DNA of 64,000 nt from an uncultured Candidatus Cenarchaeum sp. GTDB lineage: Archaea; Thermoproteota; Nitrososphaeria; Nitrososphaerales; Nitrosopumilaceae. The notes under the pieces were generated by a model. The model was given only the letters and a program-made list of their open reading frames with translations. It ran no database searches and was not told the origin of the DNA. Below, in pieces: positions 6,764-15,304 of the stretch (the stretch's first letter is position 1; each line of letters opens with the position of its first letter). The stretch covers positions 480,161-544,160 of the forward strand of contig OY282369.1 of NCBI GenBank assembly GCA_958295735.1, in the 5' to 3' direction. The translations under genes were made by a program, and so were the position numbers.

Positions 6764-9700
6764 ATGGAGCGGCTCCGCAAGGAATTCGACGCCAGGGCCA
6801 TACAGCGCGATGCCGTGGAGCAGATGGCGGGCATCGACCTCCGGGCGGAGATCGCCGCCTCGCCGGGCCCCGGCGGCGGGCCGCGCCGCGCCTCGGCGTT
6901 CATCGAGGGCCCCCCCACCATGAACGGGGCCCCCCACGCGGGCCACCTCAGGGGCAGGGTGATCAAGGATCTGTGGTACCGGTACGCGACGCTGCGCGGC
7001 GGGATGGTCGCGTTCAACGCGGGCTGGGACACCCAGGGGCTTCCCGTGGAGCTGCAGGCGCAGAAGGAGCTCGGGACGGAGGGCGGCGGGAGGGAGGCGG
7101 CCGGGTCGGCTGGCGCCGGGCGGCTGGCGGCACGGTGCAAGGCACTCGTGGAGAGGTACAGCGAGAAATGGATCGCCGTCGACCGCGCGCTCGGCGTCTC
7201 CCTGGACCACTCCGGGGCGTACTGGACGCACAGGGACGGCTACATAGAAAGGGAGTGGCAGTTCCTGAAGAAGGCCCTCCGCGACGGCATACTGGAGGAC
7301 GACCACACCGTCATCGCGTACTGCCCGAGCTGCCAGACGTCGCTGAGCCACGCCGAGGTGAACCAGCGGTACGAGGAGGTCTCCGACCCGTCGCTGTACT
7401 ACAAGGTGCGGCTGGCGGGCAGTGGCGAGTACCTGGTGGTGTGGACCACGATGCCGTTCACGCTGGTGACCGACGCCATGGTGGCGCTGAACCCGGACGA
7501 GGACTACAACTACGTGGAGGTCGGGGGCGAGGTGTGGGTGGTGGGCGCCTCGCGGATGGAGGCGATGCTCGGGGAGATCGGGATAAAAGAGTACGGCGTG
7601 GCAAAAACGGTCAAGGGCTCCGAGCTGGAGGGGGCCAGGTACGAGCACCCCCTGTACGAGGAGGTGCCCAGGCTGAGGGAGCTGGCCGAGGGCGGGGGGT
7701 ACCACGTGGCCGTCGCCGAGGGCTTCGTCGATGCGGGCGCCGGCAGCGGGATAGTGCACCTGTCGCCCGCCAACGGCGAGGAGGACATCGCGGTGGCCAA
7801 GAGGCGCGGCCTGCGCGCGTTCTGCCCCATAGACGACGGGGCGAGGTTCACCGCCGAGGCCGGCAGGTACGCGGGATCGTACGTGAGGGACGCCGACAGT
7901 GCGGTGGTGGAGGACCTGCGGTCGCGGGGGGCCCTCGTGAAGGCGGGCCGCCTGCGGCACAAGTACCCGCTGTGCTGGCGGTCGGGCCACCGCGTGGTAT
8001 GGCTGGCGCGCAGGGGGTGGTTTTACAAGCTGGACAGGCTGGGCGACAGGGCCGTCAGGGCGGCCGAGGCGGCGCGGTACTTTTTCGAGCAGCCGAGGAA
8101 CCGCTTCCTCGGGATAGTCCGGGAGAAGCACCCGTGGTGCATATCCAGGGAGAGGTCCTGGGGGTGCCCCATGCCCGTGTGGAACTGCGGCGAGTGCGGG
8201 AACAGGGACTGGCTGTTCTCCAGGGGCGAGATAGTAAAAGCGGCCGCCGAGCTGCCCGACGGGCCCGGCTTCGAGCTGCACAGCCCGTGGATAGACCGCG
8301 TGACGGTGAGGTGCTCGGCGTGCGGCGGGACCGACACGCGCAGGGAAAAGTACGTGCTGGACACGTGGCACAACAGCGGCGCGGCGCCGTTCGCGTCCAT
8401 GACGGACGAAGGGTACGCCGCGAGCGTGCCGGCCCCGTTCCTCACGGAGGGCATAGACCAGACCAGGGGGTGGGCGTACACGCTGCTCATACAGAACGTC
8501 ATACTGGGGGGCGGGGCGGGGGCCCCGTTCGCGTCATTCCTGTTCCAGGGGCACGTGCTGGACGCGGACGGCGGCAAGATGAGCAAGAGCCAGGGCAACG
8601 TCATAGACGCGGCCGCGCTGCTGGAGGAGCACCCGGCCGACCTGGTCAGGCTCTACTTCGTCCGCAAGTCCAGCCCGATAGAGCCGCTCAGCTTCAGCGC
8701 CGGCGAGATCTCGTCCAGGCCGTACCAGGTGCTCAGCACCCTGTACCACATGCACCTGTACTACGCGCAGAACAGCGCGTACGACCGGTTCGATCCCGGC
8801 GAGCACACCGTGGAGTGGGCGGGGCGCGAGGGCCTGCTGTCCCACCCGGACAGGTGGGTGCTCTCCAGGCTGCAGCGGCTGGCCCGCGGCGCCGCCGAGG
8901 CCAACGACTCGTGCCGCTTCCACGAGGCGGCCAGGGCCGTGGAGGAGTTCGTGGTGGGGGCCGTCAGCCAGACGTACGTGCCGGCCGTGAGGCGGGAGCT
9001 GTGGGACGAGGGGGGCGGGGGCGGCGGGGAGGGGGCGGGGCGCAGGAGGCTGGCCATATACGCCGTGCTGCGCCGCGTGCTGCTCGCCGCCGACGTGATG
9101 ATGCACCCGGCCTGCCCGCACACCACGGAGTACCTGTACCGGCGCGCGCTGGGCGGCCCCAGGCGGAGCATCATGCTGGAGGGGTGGCCCGAGGCCGACC
9201 CCGCCCTCGAGGACGAGGGGGTGGAGCGCTCCTTCGAGGCCCTCGGCGAGGCCGCGTCGGCCTGCGCGGCGGCGCGGATGAAGGCCGGCCTCAAGCGCAG
9301 GTGGCCGCTGGACGGGGCGATCGTCTGCGTCGCGGAGGGGGGAGCGGCGGGCGGGGGCGCGGGGCCCGCGGCGCCGGGCCCCGTGACGGCCGCGGCCCTC
9401 GAGTCCCTGCCTGGCGGGCTGCTCGACTCGCACCTCAACGTGGAAAAGCACGAGGTGCGCCGGCTGGCCGGCGCGGGCGGGTGGGACGGGCCGGGGGCGG
9501 CGGCCGAGATGCTCCGCATGGGGCTGCCCGTGGAGCCGCGGGCCGCGCTGGACCGGAAAAAGGCGGGCCCCAAGGCCGGGCGCATGATGCCGGGCCTGCT
9601 GGCCGCGCTGGACGAGATGGGCCCGGCGGAGGCGGCGCGCCGCCTGCTGGCCCTGCCGGAAGGCGCGCCGCTCGAGGTGGACGCGGGCGGGGGCGGGACG

Positions 9701-10081
9701 GTATCCCTGTCCGCGGGCGACTTTGGCATCTCGGTGGAGGCGGCCGCGGGGCACGCCGCCGCCGCCCGCGGGAACGTGATGGTCATAGTGCCCACGTCGC
9801 GCAGCCGCGAGCTGACGGCGCGCGGGCTGGTCAGGGACGTGGCGCGGCGCATACAGGCCCTCCGCAAGGAGGGGGGGCACGAGCCGACGGCCGTGCTGGA
9901 GGGGGCGGCCGTGCTGGGCCTCGAGGGGGAGGATGCGGAGATGCTCGGGGAGAGGAGGGACGAGCTGGCGTTCCTGGTGAGGGTGAAGAGGGTCTCGCTC
10001 TCCCCGTCCGGGTTCCCCGGCGCGTCGTACAAGGACGAGGAGATCGACGGCCGCGCGATAAGGATAGCCGTGGTCGCCTAG
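6764..10081 (+). CDS. ileS: Isoleucyl-tRNA synthetase
   Basis: Class I synthetase charging tRNA-Ile. 1,105 residues, normal for archaeal/eukaryotic-type IleRS. The HIGH motif appears as HAGH (residues 58-61, after GPPTMNGAP), with GWDTQGLPVE shortly after. The CP1 editing domain is present, with its TTMPFTLVTD substrate-gate segment near residues 227-236. CPSCQTSLSHAEV and CGECGNRDW carry zinc-type cysteines, and KMSKS is at about 605-609 in DGGKMSKSQGN. The C-terminal anticodon-binding domain includes LNVEKHEV. The ATG at 6764 is about 26 bases after a CATATACC box at 6734-6741, so earlier in-frame starts are unlikely. It stands alone as a transcription unit. Confidence 0.97.
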   Translation: MERLRKEFDARAIQRDAVEQMAGIDLRAEIAASPGPGGGPRRASAFIEGPPTMNGAPHAGHLRGRVIKDLWYRYATLRGGMVAFNAGWDTQGLPVELQAQKELGTEGGGREAAGSAGAGRLAARCKALVERYSEKWIAVDRALGVSLDHSGAYWTHRDGYIEREWQFLKKALRDGILEDDHTVIAYCPSCQTSLSHAEVNQRYEEVSDPSLYYKVRLAGSGEYLVVWTTMPFTLVTDAMVALNPDEDYNYVEVGGEVWVVGASRMEAMLGEIGIKEYGVAKTVKGSELEGARYEHPLYEEVPRLRELAEGGGYHVAVAEGFVDAGAGSGIVHLSPANGEEDIAVAKRRGLRAFCPIDDGARFTAEAGRYAGSYVRDADSAVVEDLRSRGALVKAGRLRHKYPLCWRSGHRVVWLARRGWFYKLDRLGDRAVRAAEAARYFFEQPRNRFLGIVREKHPWCISRERSWGCPMPVWNCGECGNRDWLFSRGEIVKAAAELPDGPGFELHSPWIDRVTVRCSACGGTDTRREKYVLDTWHNSGAAPFASMTDEGYAASVPAPFLTEGIDQTRGWAYTLLIQNVILGGGAGAPFASFLFQGHVLDADGGKMSKSQGNVIDAAALLEEHPADLVRLYFVRKSSPIEPLSFSAGEISSRPYQVLSTLYHMHLYYAQNSAYDRFDPGEHTVEWAGREGLLSHPDRWVLSRLQRLARGAAEANDSCRFHEAARAVEEFVVGAVSQTYVPAVRRELWDEGGGGGGEGAGRRRLAIYAVLRRVLLAADVMMHPACPHTTEYLYRRALGGPRRSIMLEGWPEADPALEDEGVERSFEALGEAASACAAARMKAGLKRRWPLDGAIVCVAEGGAAGGGAGPAAPGPVTAAALESLPGGLLDSHLNVEKHEVRRLAGAGGWDGPGAAAEMLRMGLPVEPRAALDRKKAGPKAGRMMPGLLAALDEMGPAEAARRLLALPEGAPLEVDAGGGGTVSLSAGDFGISVEAAAGHAAAARGNVMVIVPTSRSRELTARGLVRDVARRIQALRKEGGHEPTAVLEGAAVLGLEGEDAEMLGERRDELAFLVRVKRVSLSPSGFPGASYKDEEIDGRAIRIAVVA

Positions 10082-10088
10082 CCCCGGG

Positions 10089-10112
10089 TAACATTGTTAC
10101 TTAACAATGTTA
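10089..10112. promoter_or_regulatory. Perfect 10-base AT-rich palindrome (operator or terminator)
   Basis: TAACATTGTT, a 4-base spacer ACTT, and AACAATGTTA form a perfect inverted repeat 8 bases after the ileS stop and about 110 bases before the next gene. It is strikingly AT-rich in this GC-rich DNA. A dimeric regulator site is one reading; a weak hairpin at the ileS 3' end is the other. Confidence 0.5.
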
Positions 10113-10220
10113 GGCAGCACTTTATTCGCGCGGCATCGCATCCGCGGCATGATGCGCGAGGATGCGGCCGGGGCGGGCGCGGAGTTGCCGGATAAATACA
10201 AATCCGGGGGACAGCAGGTG

Positions 10221-10550
10221 ATGGCCAAGCAGGCGGACCTGGACTCGTGGCAGGAGGACAGGCTGGCGGAGCTGCTGAGGCGCGGCTCCCGGGAGGTGCG
10301 CAGGGGCGGCGGCGCGCCCATCGTCCTGTACAGGCAGACCCTCGAGGAGGAGGACGGCTCGTACGAGGAGGTGGTCTGCACCCTGACGGCCGGCTACGTG
10401 GTGGAGCAGCTGGTGACGTCGGGGGGCGTGATCCCGCCGTCGTTCCACGAGCAGGCCGTGTACAGCGTCGAGGAATACCCGCGCAGGCTGATCAGGAGCA
10501 GCAGGGACAGGTTCCGCGAGGTCGTCGAGTTGCTCGAGTCCCAGGTCTAG
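10221..10550 (+). CDS. Hypothetical protein, 109 residues
   Basis: Small soluble protein without cysteine-based metal sites or membrane segments. It starts MAKQADLDSWQEDRLAELL, has a strand-rich centre (APIVLYRQTLEEEDGSYEEVVCTLTAGY) and ends in a charged helix (RSSRDRFREVVELLES). I do not recognise the family. The ATG at 10221 is chosen because an ATAAATACA box at 10192-10200 is about 25 bases upstream; the in-frame ATG at 10107 lies before this box. It converges on the zinc-transporter permease gene with a 4-base overlap of the 3' ends. A link to metal homeostasis would be guesswork. Confidence 0.75.
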   Translation: MAKQADLDSWQEDRLAELLRRGSREVRRGGGAPIVLYRQTLEEEDGSYEEVVCTLTAGYVVEQLVTSGGVIPPSFHEQAVYSVEEYPRRLIRSSRDRFREVVELLESQV

Positions 10551-11404
10551 GCCGCCGCCGCCGCGGGCGGGCCCCTCGCCGGCCCGCGGCGGAGGAGGCG
10601 GCCGAGGCGCCCGGGGCGCAGCGCGGCCACGGCGAGCATGGCGGCCAGCGACAGCAGGACTATGGTCCCCGAGGGGGCGAGGTCGAGGTAGTAGGACAGC
10701 AGCATGCCGCAGACCGCCGCGGCCACGGCCAGCGACACGGAGACGGCCGCGGTCTGCGCCAGCCCGCGGCCGAGCATCATGGCGGTCACGTTGGGTATGA
10801 CGATGAGCGCGGATATGAGCAGTATGCCGACCAGCCGCATGGAGGTCACTACCACGACCGATGCGATCACCACGAACAGGTAGTTGGTCAGCGCGACGTT
10901 CACGCCGGACAGCCTGGCCAGCTCCTCGTTGAAGGCCACCTGCGCCAGCCTTCCCCGCATCGCCAGCAGGGCGGCGGCCGCCGCGGCGCTGACGGCCACC
11001 ATGGCGGCGGCGTCCCAGTCCCCGACCAGCAGGATGCTGCCGAACAGGAACCCCATGACGTCCACGGAGAACCCCCCCGAGGCGCTCACCAGCGTGACTC
11101 CCGCGGCCAGGCCGGCGGCCAGCATCACCGCGGTGGCCGCGTCTCCCGAGATGCGCGTGCTGGACCGGAGCTTCTGCAGCCCGAGCCCCCCGGCCACCGC
11201 CGCCGCCAGCGCCGTCCACAGCGGCAGCACGCCGAGGAACAGCCCCGCGGCGACCCCCCCGAACGCCACGTGCGATATGCCGTCGCCGAACAGCGAGTAG
11301 CGCCTGAGCACGAGGAAGAGCCCGGCGAGCGCGCAGACGGCCGCCACGGCCGCCCCGGACACGAGCGCCTTCTGCATGAACCCGTAGGAGAGCGCCTCGA
11401 GCAC
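10547..11404 (-). CDS. znuB: Zinc/manganese-type ABC transporter permease (ZnuB-like)
   Basis: Integral membrane subunit of a metal-uptake ABC transporter, 285 residues with about eight hydrophobic segments. The family loop with FGDGISHVAFGGVAAG near the N-terminus and the LLISALIVIPNVTAMML segment in the C-terminal half are characteristic of the ZnuB/MntB (ABC-3) family. The GTG start at 11404 is 12 bases past the ATPase stop; an ATG nine codons later is an alternative. It is the third gene of a minus-strand operon (binding protein, ATPase, permease). The Ala/Gly-rich tail after the last membrane segment is low complexity. Whether zinc or manganese is carried cannot be told from this subunit; the His-rich binding protein favours zinc. 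Confidence 0.93.
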   Translation of the reverse strand: MLEALSYGFMQKALVSGAAVAAVCALAGLFLVLRRYSLFGDGISHVAFGGVAAGLFLGVLPLWTALAAAVAGGLGLQKLRSSTRISGDAATAVMLAAGLAAGVTLVSASGGFSVDVMGFLFGSILLVGDWDAAAMVAVSAAAAAALLAMRGRLAQVAFNEELARLSGVNVALTNYLFVVIASVVVVTSMRLVGILLISALIVIPNVTAMMLGRGLAQTAAVSVSLAVAAAVCGMLLSYYLDLAPSGTIVLLSLAAMLAVAALRPGRLGRLLRRGPARGPPAAAAA

Positions 11405-11415
11405 GGCCGCGCCCC

Positions 11416-12207
11416 TCAGCGGTGGCACTCGGCCGCGTGCGCGGCCGACTCGGCGTACGCGCCCACGGCCCGCCCGTCCGCGAAGAACTTCCCGCACGGC
11501 CCGTGGAACAGCAGCTTCCGGTCCAGGCAGGCCACGCTCTTGGCGCGCCCCTCCATCGCCTCCATGTCGTGCGACGACCACAGCACGGTGATGCCGCGCT
11601 CGTCGTTTATGCCGCCCATCACGTCGTAGAACTGCTCCTGCGACTCGGCATCCACGCCGGCGACCGGCTCGTCCAGTATGATCAGGGGGGGATCCTTCAC
11701 CAGCGCCCTGGCTATGAACACGCGCCTCTGCTCGCCGCCGGACAGCTCCCCGATGCGGCGCTCCGCCAAGTGCGACAGGCCGGCCGCGCCCAGCGCCGCG
11801 TCGGCCGCCTCGCCCGGCCCGCGGGCCCGGCGGCGCGCATCCCCGCCCCCCACCAGGGCCTCGCCGGCCCTGGCCAGCCTTTTCGGTATGGCCCCCATCG
11901 CGACCACGTCCCTGACGCTGGCCGGGAAGTTCGGATCCAGCGGGACCGACTGCGGGACGTACCCGATGAGGGGGACTATCGGGCCGAACTCGCCCGGCCC
12001 GCGGCCGAACAGCAGCACCTGCCCCTTCCAGCACGCCTGCATGCCGAGGATCGCCCGGAACAGCGTGGTCTTGCCCGACCCGTTCGATCCCAGCACGCCC
12101 AGCAGGTCGCCCTCCGGGACGGCGAGGCTCACGTCGTCCAGGACGGTGCGGCCCCCGCGCTCCACCGTGAGGCCCCGCACCTCCAGCGCGGGGGCGGCTA
12201 CCGGCAA
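11416..12207 (-). CDS. znuC: Zinc/manganese-type ABC transporter ATPase (ZnuC-like)
   Basis: Cytoplasmic ATPase energising the neighbouring permease. 263 residues. Walker A is GSNGSGKTT, the Q-loop is in IGYVPQSVPLD, the ABC signature is LSGGEQRR, Walker B is LIILDEPVAG, and the switch His is in VLWSSHDME. An insertion rich in Arg/Gly (VGGGDARRRARGPGEAADA) lengthens the helical subdomain, and the last 25 residues carry several His (AHAAECHR end), possibly metal-interacting. A TTG at 12207, overlapping the binding-protein gene by 10 bases, is the best start because no ATG or GTG lies between the stop of the upstream gene and the conserved ALEVRGLTV strand. Confidence 0.94.
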   Translation of the reverse strand: MPVAAPALEVRGLTVERGGRTVLDDVSLAVPEGDLLGVLGSNGSGKTTLFRAILGMQACWKGQVLLFGRGPGEFGPIVPLIGYVPQSVPLDPNFPASVRDVVAMGAIPKRLARAGEALVGGGDARRRARGPGEAADAALGAAGLSHLAERRIGELSGGEQRRVFIARALVKDPPLIILDEPVAGVDAESQEQFYDVMGGINDERGITVLWSSHDMEAMEGRAKSVACLDRKLLFHGPCGKFFADGRAVGAYAESAAHAAECHR

Positions 12208-13514
12208 CGCAGCGCCGCCCTGAGGCTCTCTACGTTGCGCTCCATGCCCTCCAGGTACGTCGATCCGTCGGCGGGCGGCGTCTCCATGTTGCTGAACTGC
12301 AGCGTGCCGACTCCCGCCTCGGAGGCCACCGCCTCGGCCAGGCGCGGGTCCAGTTCCGCCTCGTCGACCAGCAGCGCCGGGGCGCCCGACTCTTTTACGC
12401 GGTCGACGAACCTCGCGATGTCCGATGCCGTCGCCTCGGCGCCGTGGTGGGTGTCGCCGCCCAGCGCCGCCTGCTCCAGCCCGTACCTGGCGGCCAAGCG
12501 GGAGAACGCCGGATGGTACGTGATGAAGACGTCCAGCTCGCACGCGGACAGCGCCTCCTCCGCCCGCCGATCCAGCTCGCCCAGCAGCAGGATGTACGAG
12601 GCCGCGTTGTCGGCGTAGTAGCCGGCGTTGGCCGGATCGGCCGCGGACAGCCCGTCCCGTATGGCGGCGACCTGCAGCATTGCGAGCTCCGGATCCAGCC
12701 ACACGTGCGGATCGATCCCGCCGGTGTGGTCGTGGTCGGCATCGTGGTCGGCATCGTGGTCGGCATCGTGGTCGGCATCGGCATCGTGGTCGGCATCGGC
12801 ATCGTGGTCGGCATCGGCATCGTGGTCGGCATCGGCATCGTGGTCGGCATCGGCATCGTGGTCGGCATCGGCATCGTGGTCGGCATCGGCATCGTGGTCG
12901 GCGTCGTGGTCGGCATCGGCGTCGTGGTCGGCATCGGCGTCGTGGTCGGCATCGTGGTCGGCATCGTGGTCGGCATCGTGGTCGGCATCGGCGTCGTGGT
13001 CGGCATCGTGGTCGCCGTCGTCGGCAGCGGCCACGAACGGCACGTCGTCGGCATCGGAGGCGGCCACGAACAGCACGTCGTCGAACTCACCCGACCGAAT
13101 CGCCCTGTCCACGTAGGCTTCCAAGCCCATGCCCCCGTGCACAAAGACGTCATACTGCCCGAGCCTGACCACGTCGCCTGGGCTCGGCTCCCAGTCGTGT
13201 ACCTCCTCCCCCGCGGGCATGTACTGCTCCACGTCGGCCCTGTCCCCCGCCACGTTCCTGGCAAACTCATAGTACGGGAAAAACGACGCCGTGACGCGGA
13301 GGCGCTGTTCTCCTTCCCCTCCCGCCGCGGCCGGCTCCGCGCCGGGAGGCTGCGCCGGGGCATCGGCCGGCTCCGCGCCGGGAGGCTGCGCCGGGGCATC
13401 GGCCGGCTCCGCGCCCGGCACGTCGGCCGGCCACGCCGCGGCGACGGCGGCCAGCGCCGCGGCGACGGCGACTCCCGCGAGCGCCGGTACCGCGTACTTT
13501 CTTGCCACCGCCAT
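12198..13514 (-). CDS. znuA: Zinc-binding lipoprotein/periplasmic protein (ZnuA-like) with giant His/Asp loop
   Basis: Extracellular metal-binding subunit of the znuBC transporter, 438 residues; ordinary ZnuA is about 300. An N-terminal hydrophobic segment (ALAGVAVAAALAAVAAAW) is followed by a repeated Pro/Ala linker (GAEPADAPAQPP units). The family start RVTASFFPYYEFARNVAGD, the VHDWEPSPGDV metal-site motif and GGIDPHVWLDPE flank a loop of roughly 110 residues made almost entirely of ADHD/AD units. The C-terminal lobe has TYHPAFSRLAARYGL and the ligand-type Asp in LLVDEAELDPRLA. The ATG at 13514 is about 26 bases downstream of a TTATATAC box near 13540, so the earlier in-frame ATG is rejected. 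It is the first gene of the operon, divergent from a NikR-like regulator. Confidence 0.95.
   Translation of the reverse strand: MAVARKYAVPALAGVAVAAALAAVAAAWPADVPGAEPADAPAQPPGAEPADAPAQPPGAEPAAAGGEGEQRLRVTASFFPYYEFARNVAGDRADVEQYMPAGEEVHDWEPSPGDVVRLGQYDVFVHGGMGLEAYVDRAIRSGEFDDVLFVAASDADDVPFVAAADDGDHDADHDADADHDADHDADHDADHDADADHDADADHDADHDADADHDADADHDADADHDADADHDADADHDADADHDADADHDADHDADHDADHDHTGGIDPHVWLDPELAMLQVAAIRDGLSAADPANAGYYADNAASYILLLGELDRRAEEALSACELDVFITYHPAFSRLAARYGLEQAALGGDTHHGAEATASDIARFVDRVKESGAPALLVDEAELDPRLAEAVASEAGVGTLQFSNMETPPADGSTYLEGMERNVESLRAALRCR
12726..13020 (-). repeat. 12/18-base coding mini-satellite (His-Asp units) in znuA
   Basis: About 300 bases consist of the unit CATCGTGGTCGG (plus strand) alternating with an extra CATCGG, giving 12- and 18-base steps that encode ADHD and ADADHD on the minus strand. 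A few units carry GTCGTGGTCGG variants, showing internal sub-arrays. All steps are multiples of three, so copy number can change without a frameshift. Confidence 0.95.
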
Positions 13515-13657
13515 GCCGCGAAGCGGGGCCTCCAGTATATAACTATAATAGTCCCGCAAGAAAAATTATTAACAATTCAGCCGCGGGGCGGGGAGCGGAG
13601 CGCAGCAGTTGTGAAAAAATATGGTATTCTTAAATAACCGCTGGCCGGCGGGGAGGC

Positions 13658-14041
13658 GTGGCGGTGGTCTCGATTTCGCTCAGCGACGCCCTGCTGGGGG
13701 AGATGGACAAGCTGCGGGAGGGCGGCAGGTTCTCCGGGCGCTCGGAGATCATCAGGGCGGGGCTGCGGTCGTTCCTCGAGGAAGAAAAGCAGAGGCAGGA
13801 CATGCGCGGGAAGCGCAGCGCCATACTCATGGCCGTCCACGACGAGCGGTTCGACGGGCAGGTGGTCGGGATAAAGCGCGAGCACGAGGACCTCATAACC
13901 ACGCACCTGCACAGCAGGATCGGCGGCGGCAGGTGCGTCGAGATGTTCCTGCTGGACGGGGACGGCAGGAGGATAGAGACGGTCACCAGGGGGTTCGTCG
14001 CGAGCAAGAACATGGACAACGTCCGCCTCGTGGTGCTGTAG
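13658..14041 (+). CDS. NikR-like metal-responsive ribbon-helix-helix regulator
   Basis: 127 residues. N-terminal ribbon-helix-helix (VVSISLSDALLGEMDKLREG, then GRFSGRSEIIRAGLRSFL) followed by an ACT-type domain. The metal ligands of NikR are recognisable: a His in KREHED, the HLH pair and the Cys in GGRCVEM. It should therefore bind a transition metal at a four-ligand site and DNA as a tetramer. The GTG start at 13658 lies about 26 bases from a CTTAAATAA box (13629-13637). It is transcribed divergently from znuA across a 143-base spacer, so it may control the transporter and itself. Whether the effector is nickel, as in bacterial NikR, or zinc is open. Confidence 0.9.
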   Translation: MAVVSISLSDALLGEMDKLREGGRFSGRSEIIRAGLRSFLEEEKQRQDMRGKRSAILMAVHDERFDGQVVGIKREHEDLITTHLHSRIGGGRCVEMFLLDGDGRRIETVTRGFVASKNMDNVRLVVL

Positions 14042-14160
14042 GCGCGGGCCGCGATCGGGCGCGGGCCCGCGCCCGGACCGAAGCCGCGCCCGGCGGCGGC
14101 GGGCCGCCCCCCGATCCCGCGCCCGGATCGCGGCGGGCGCGGGCCCGCGCGCGATCGGCG
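14042..14160 (+). repeat. Promoter-upstream palindromic repeat, family B (sucC copy)
   Basis: Between the NikR-like gene and the sucC TATA box. It shares with the 38.1 and 57.1 kb copies the order CCGCGCCCGGCGGC, then CCCGCGCCCGGATCGCG, then a short GCGGGC...GCCCGC palindrome, and ends about 10 bases before the TATA box, in the orientation of the gene. Confidence 0.7.
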
Positions 14161-14197
14161 CGCCAAACTATTATAGGGATCGCCGTTGCGGCGCGCC

Positions 14198-15304
14198 GTG
14201 CGCCTGCTGGAGTACCAAGCGAAGGAGCTCTTTTCCGAGTTCGGGATACCCGTGCCGGAGGGCCGGACGTCCCGGGACGCGGCGCAGGGCAGGAAGGACG
14301 CCGAGGAGCTCGGCTACCCGTTCGTGGCAAAGGCGCAGGTGCCGGTGGGCGGGCGCGGCAAGGCCGGCGGCGTGCAGAAATGCTCCAGCGCCGAGGAGTT
14401 CGAGCTCCGGTACCCCGAGATCCTGGGCATGTCCATAAAGGGCGAGAGGACGAGGGCCGTCCTGCTGGAGCGCGTGGCCGACGTCTCGAAGGAGCTGTAC
14501 CTCTCGCTGTTCCTGAACCGCAGCAAGCGGTGCTATACCGTGATAGCGTCCGCGGAGGGCGGCGTGGAGATAGAGTCGGTCAGGAACCGGGCGGTCAGGG
14601 AGGTCGGCTCGGGCGAGGTGGGCGAGGGCGAGGCCCGGGCGGTGGCCGCCGAGCTGGGCCTGGACGGCGCGGCGGCGGCCGACTTTGCGGGGATACTCGG
14701 GAGGCTCTCCGAGCTCGCCGTGAAAAAAGAGGCGGAGCTGGCCGAGATCAACCCGCTTGCCGTGCTGGCCGACGGCTCGCTGCTGGCCCTCGACGGCAAG
14801 GTGATGACTGACGACAATTCCAACTTCAGGCACCCCGAGATGGCCAAGTACAGGGAGATCTCCGAGCTGGAGGAGAGGGCGGAGAGGAGCGGCTTCTCGC
14901 TGGTGGAGCTCGACGGGAACGTGGCGGTGGTGGGGAACGGCGCGGGCCTCGTGATGTCCACGCTGGACATGCTGGCGGACAGCGGGGGCAGGGCGGCCTG
15001 CTTCCTCGACGTGGGCGGCGGGGCCACCGCCGAGTCCGTGTACGAGGCCCTGACGCTGATCGGCGGGATGGGCAGGGTGGACGGGATACTGGTGAACCTG
15101 TACGGCGGCATAGTGAGGACCACCACGGTCGCCGAGGCGCTCGTCAGGGCGTACGGGGACGGGACGGTGGGCGTCCCGGTATTCGCCAGGCTCAAGGGCG
15201 CCGAGTCGGACAGGGCCAAGGAGATGCTGGCCGGTTCCAAGACGGGCATCTACGAGGACGTCGAGGAGGCCATAAGCGCCGCGGTGGTGGGGGTCAGGAA
15301 GTGA
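14198..15304 (+). CDS. sucC: Succinyl-CoA synthetase beta subunit
   Basis: ATP-grasp subunit of succinate-CoA ligase (TCA-cycle branch). 368 residues. It starts VRLLEYQAKELFSEFGIPVPEG, the family N-terminus; VAKAQVPVGGRGKAGGV is the ATP-grasp Lys loop, AEINPLAVL and ALDGKVMTDDN carry the Mg ligands, and NGAGLVMSTLD and LYGGIVRTTTVA belong to the CoA-ligase domain. The GTG at 14198 is chosen over a TTG 12 bases upstream because the CTATTATAG box (14168-14176) is centred about 26 bases away. The start of sucD overlaps its stop by 4 bases (GTGA). In thaumarchaea this enzyme works beside the 3-hydroxypropionate/4-hydroxybutyrate carbon cycle; that role is known from relatives, not seen here. Confidence 0.95.
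   Translation: MRLLEYQAKELFSEFGIPVPEGRTSRDAAQGRKDAEELGYPFVAKAQVPVGGRGKAGGVQKCSSAEEFELRYPEILGMSIKGERTRAVLLERVADVSKELYLSLFLNRSKRCYTVIASAEGGVEIESVRNRAVREVGSGEVGEGEARAVAAELGLDGAAAADFAGILGRLSELAVKKEAELAEINPLAVLADGSLLALDGKVMTDDNSNFRHPEMAKYREISELEERAERSGFSLVELDGNVAVVGNGAGLVMSTLDMLADSGGRAACFLDVGGGATAESVYEALTLIGGMGRVDGILVNLYGGIVRTTTVAEALVRAYGDGTVGVPVFARLKGAESDRAKEMLAGSKTGIYEDVEEAISAAVVGVRK

Noticed and set aside
12726-13020. Regular short repeats that could be mistaken for a CRISPR array
   Set aside because: There are no unique spacers; the 12/18-base units are contiguous and lie in frame inside znuA.
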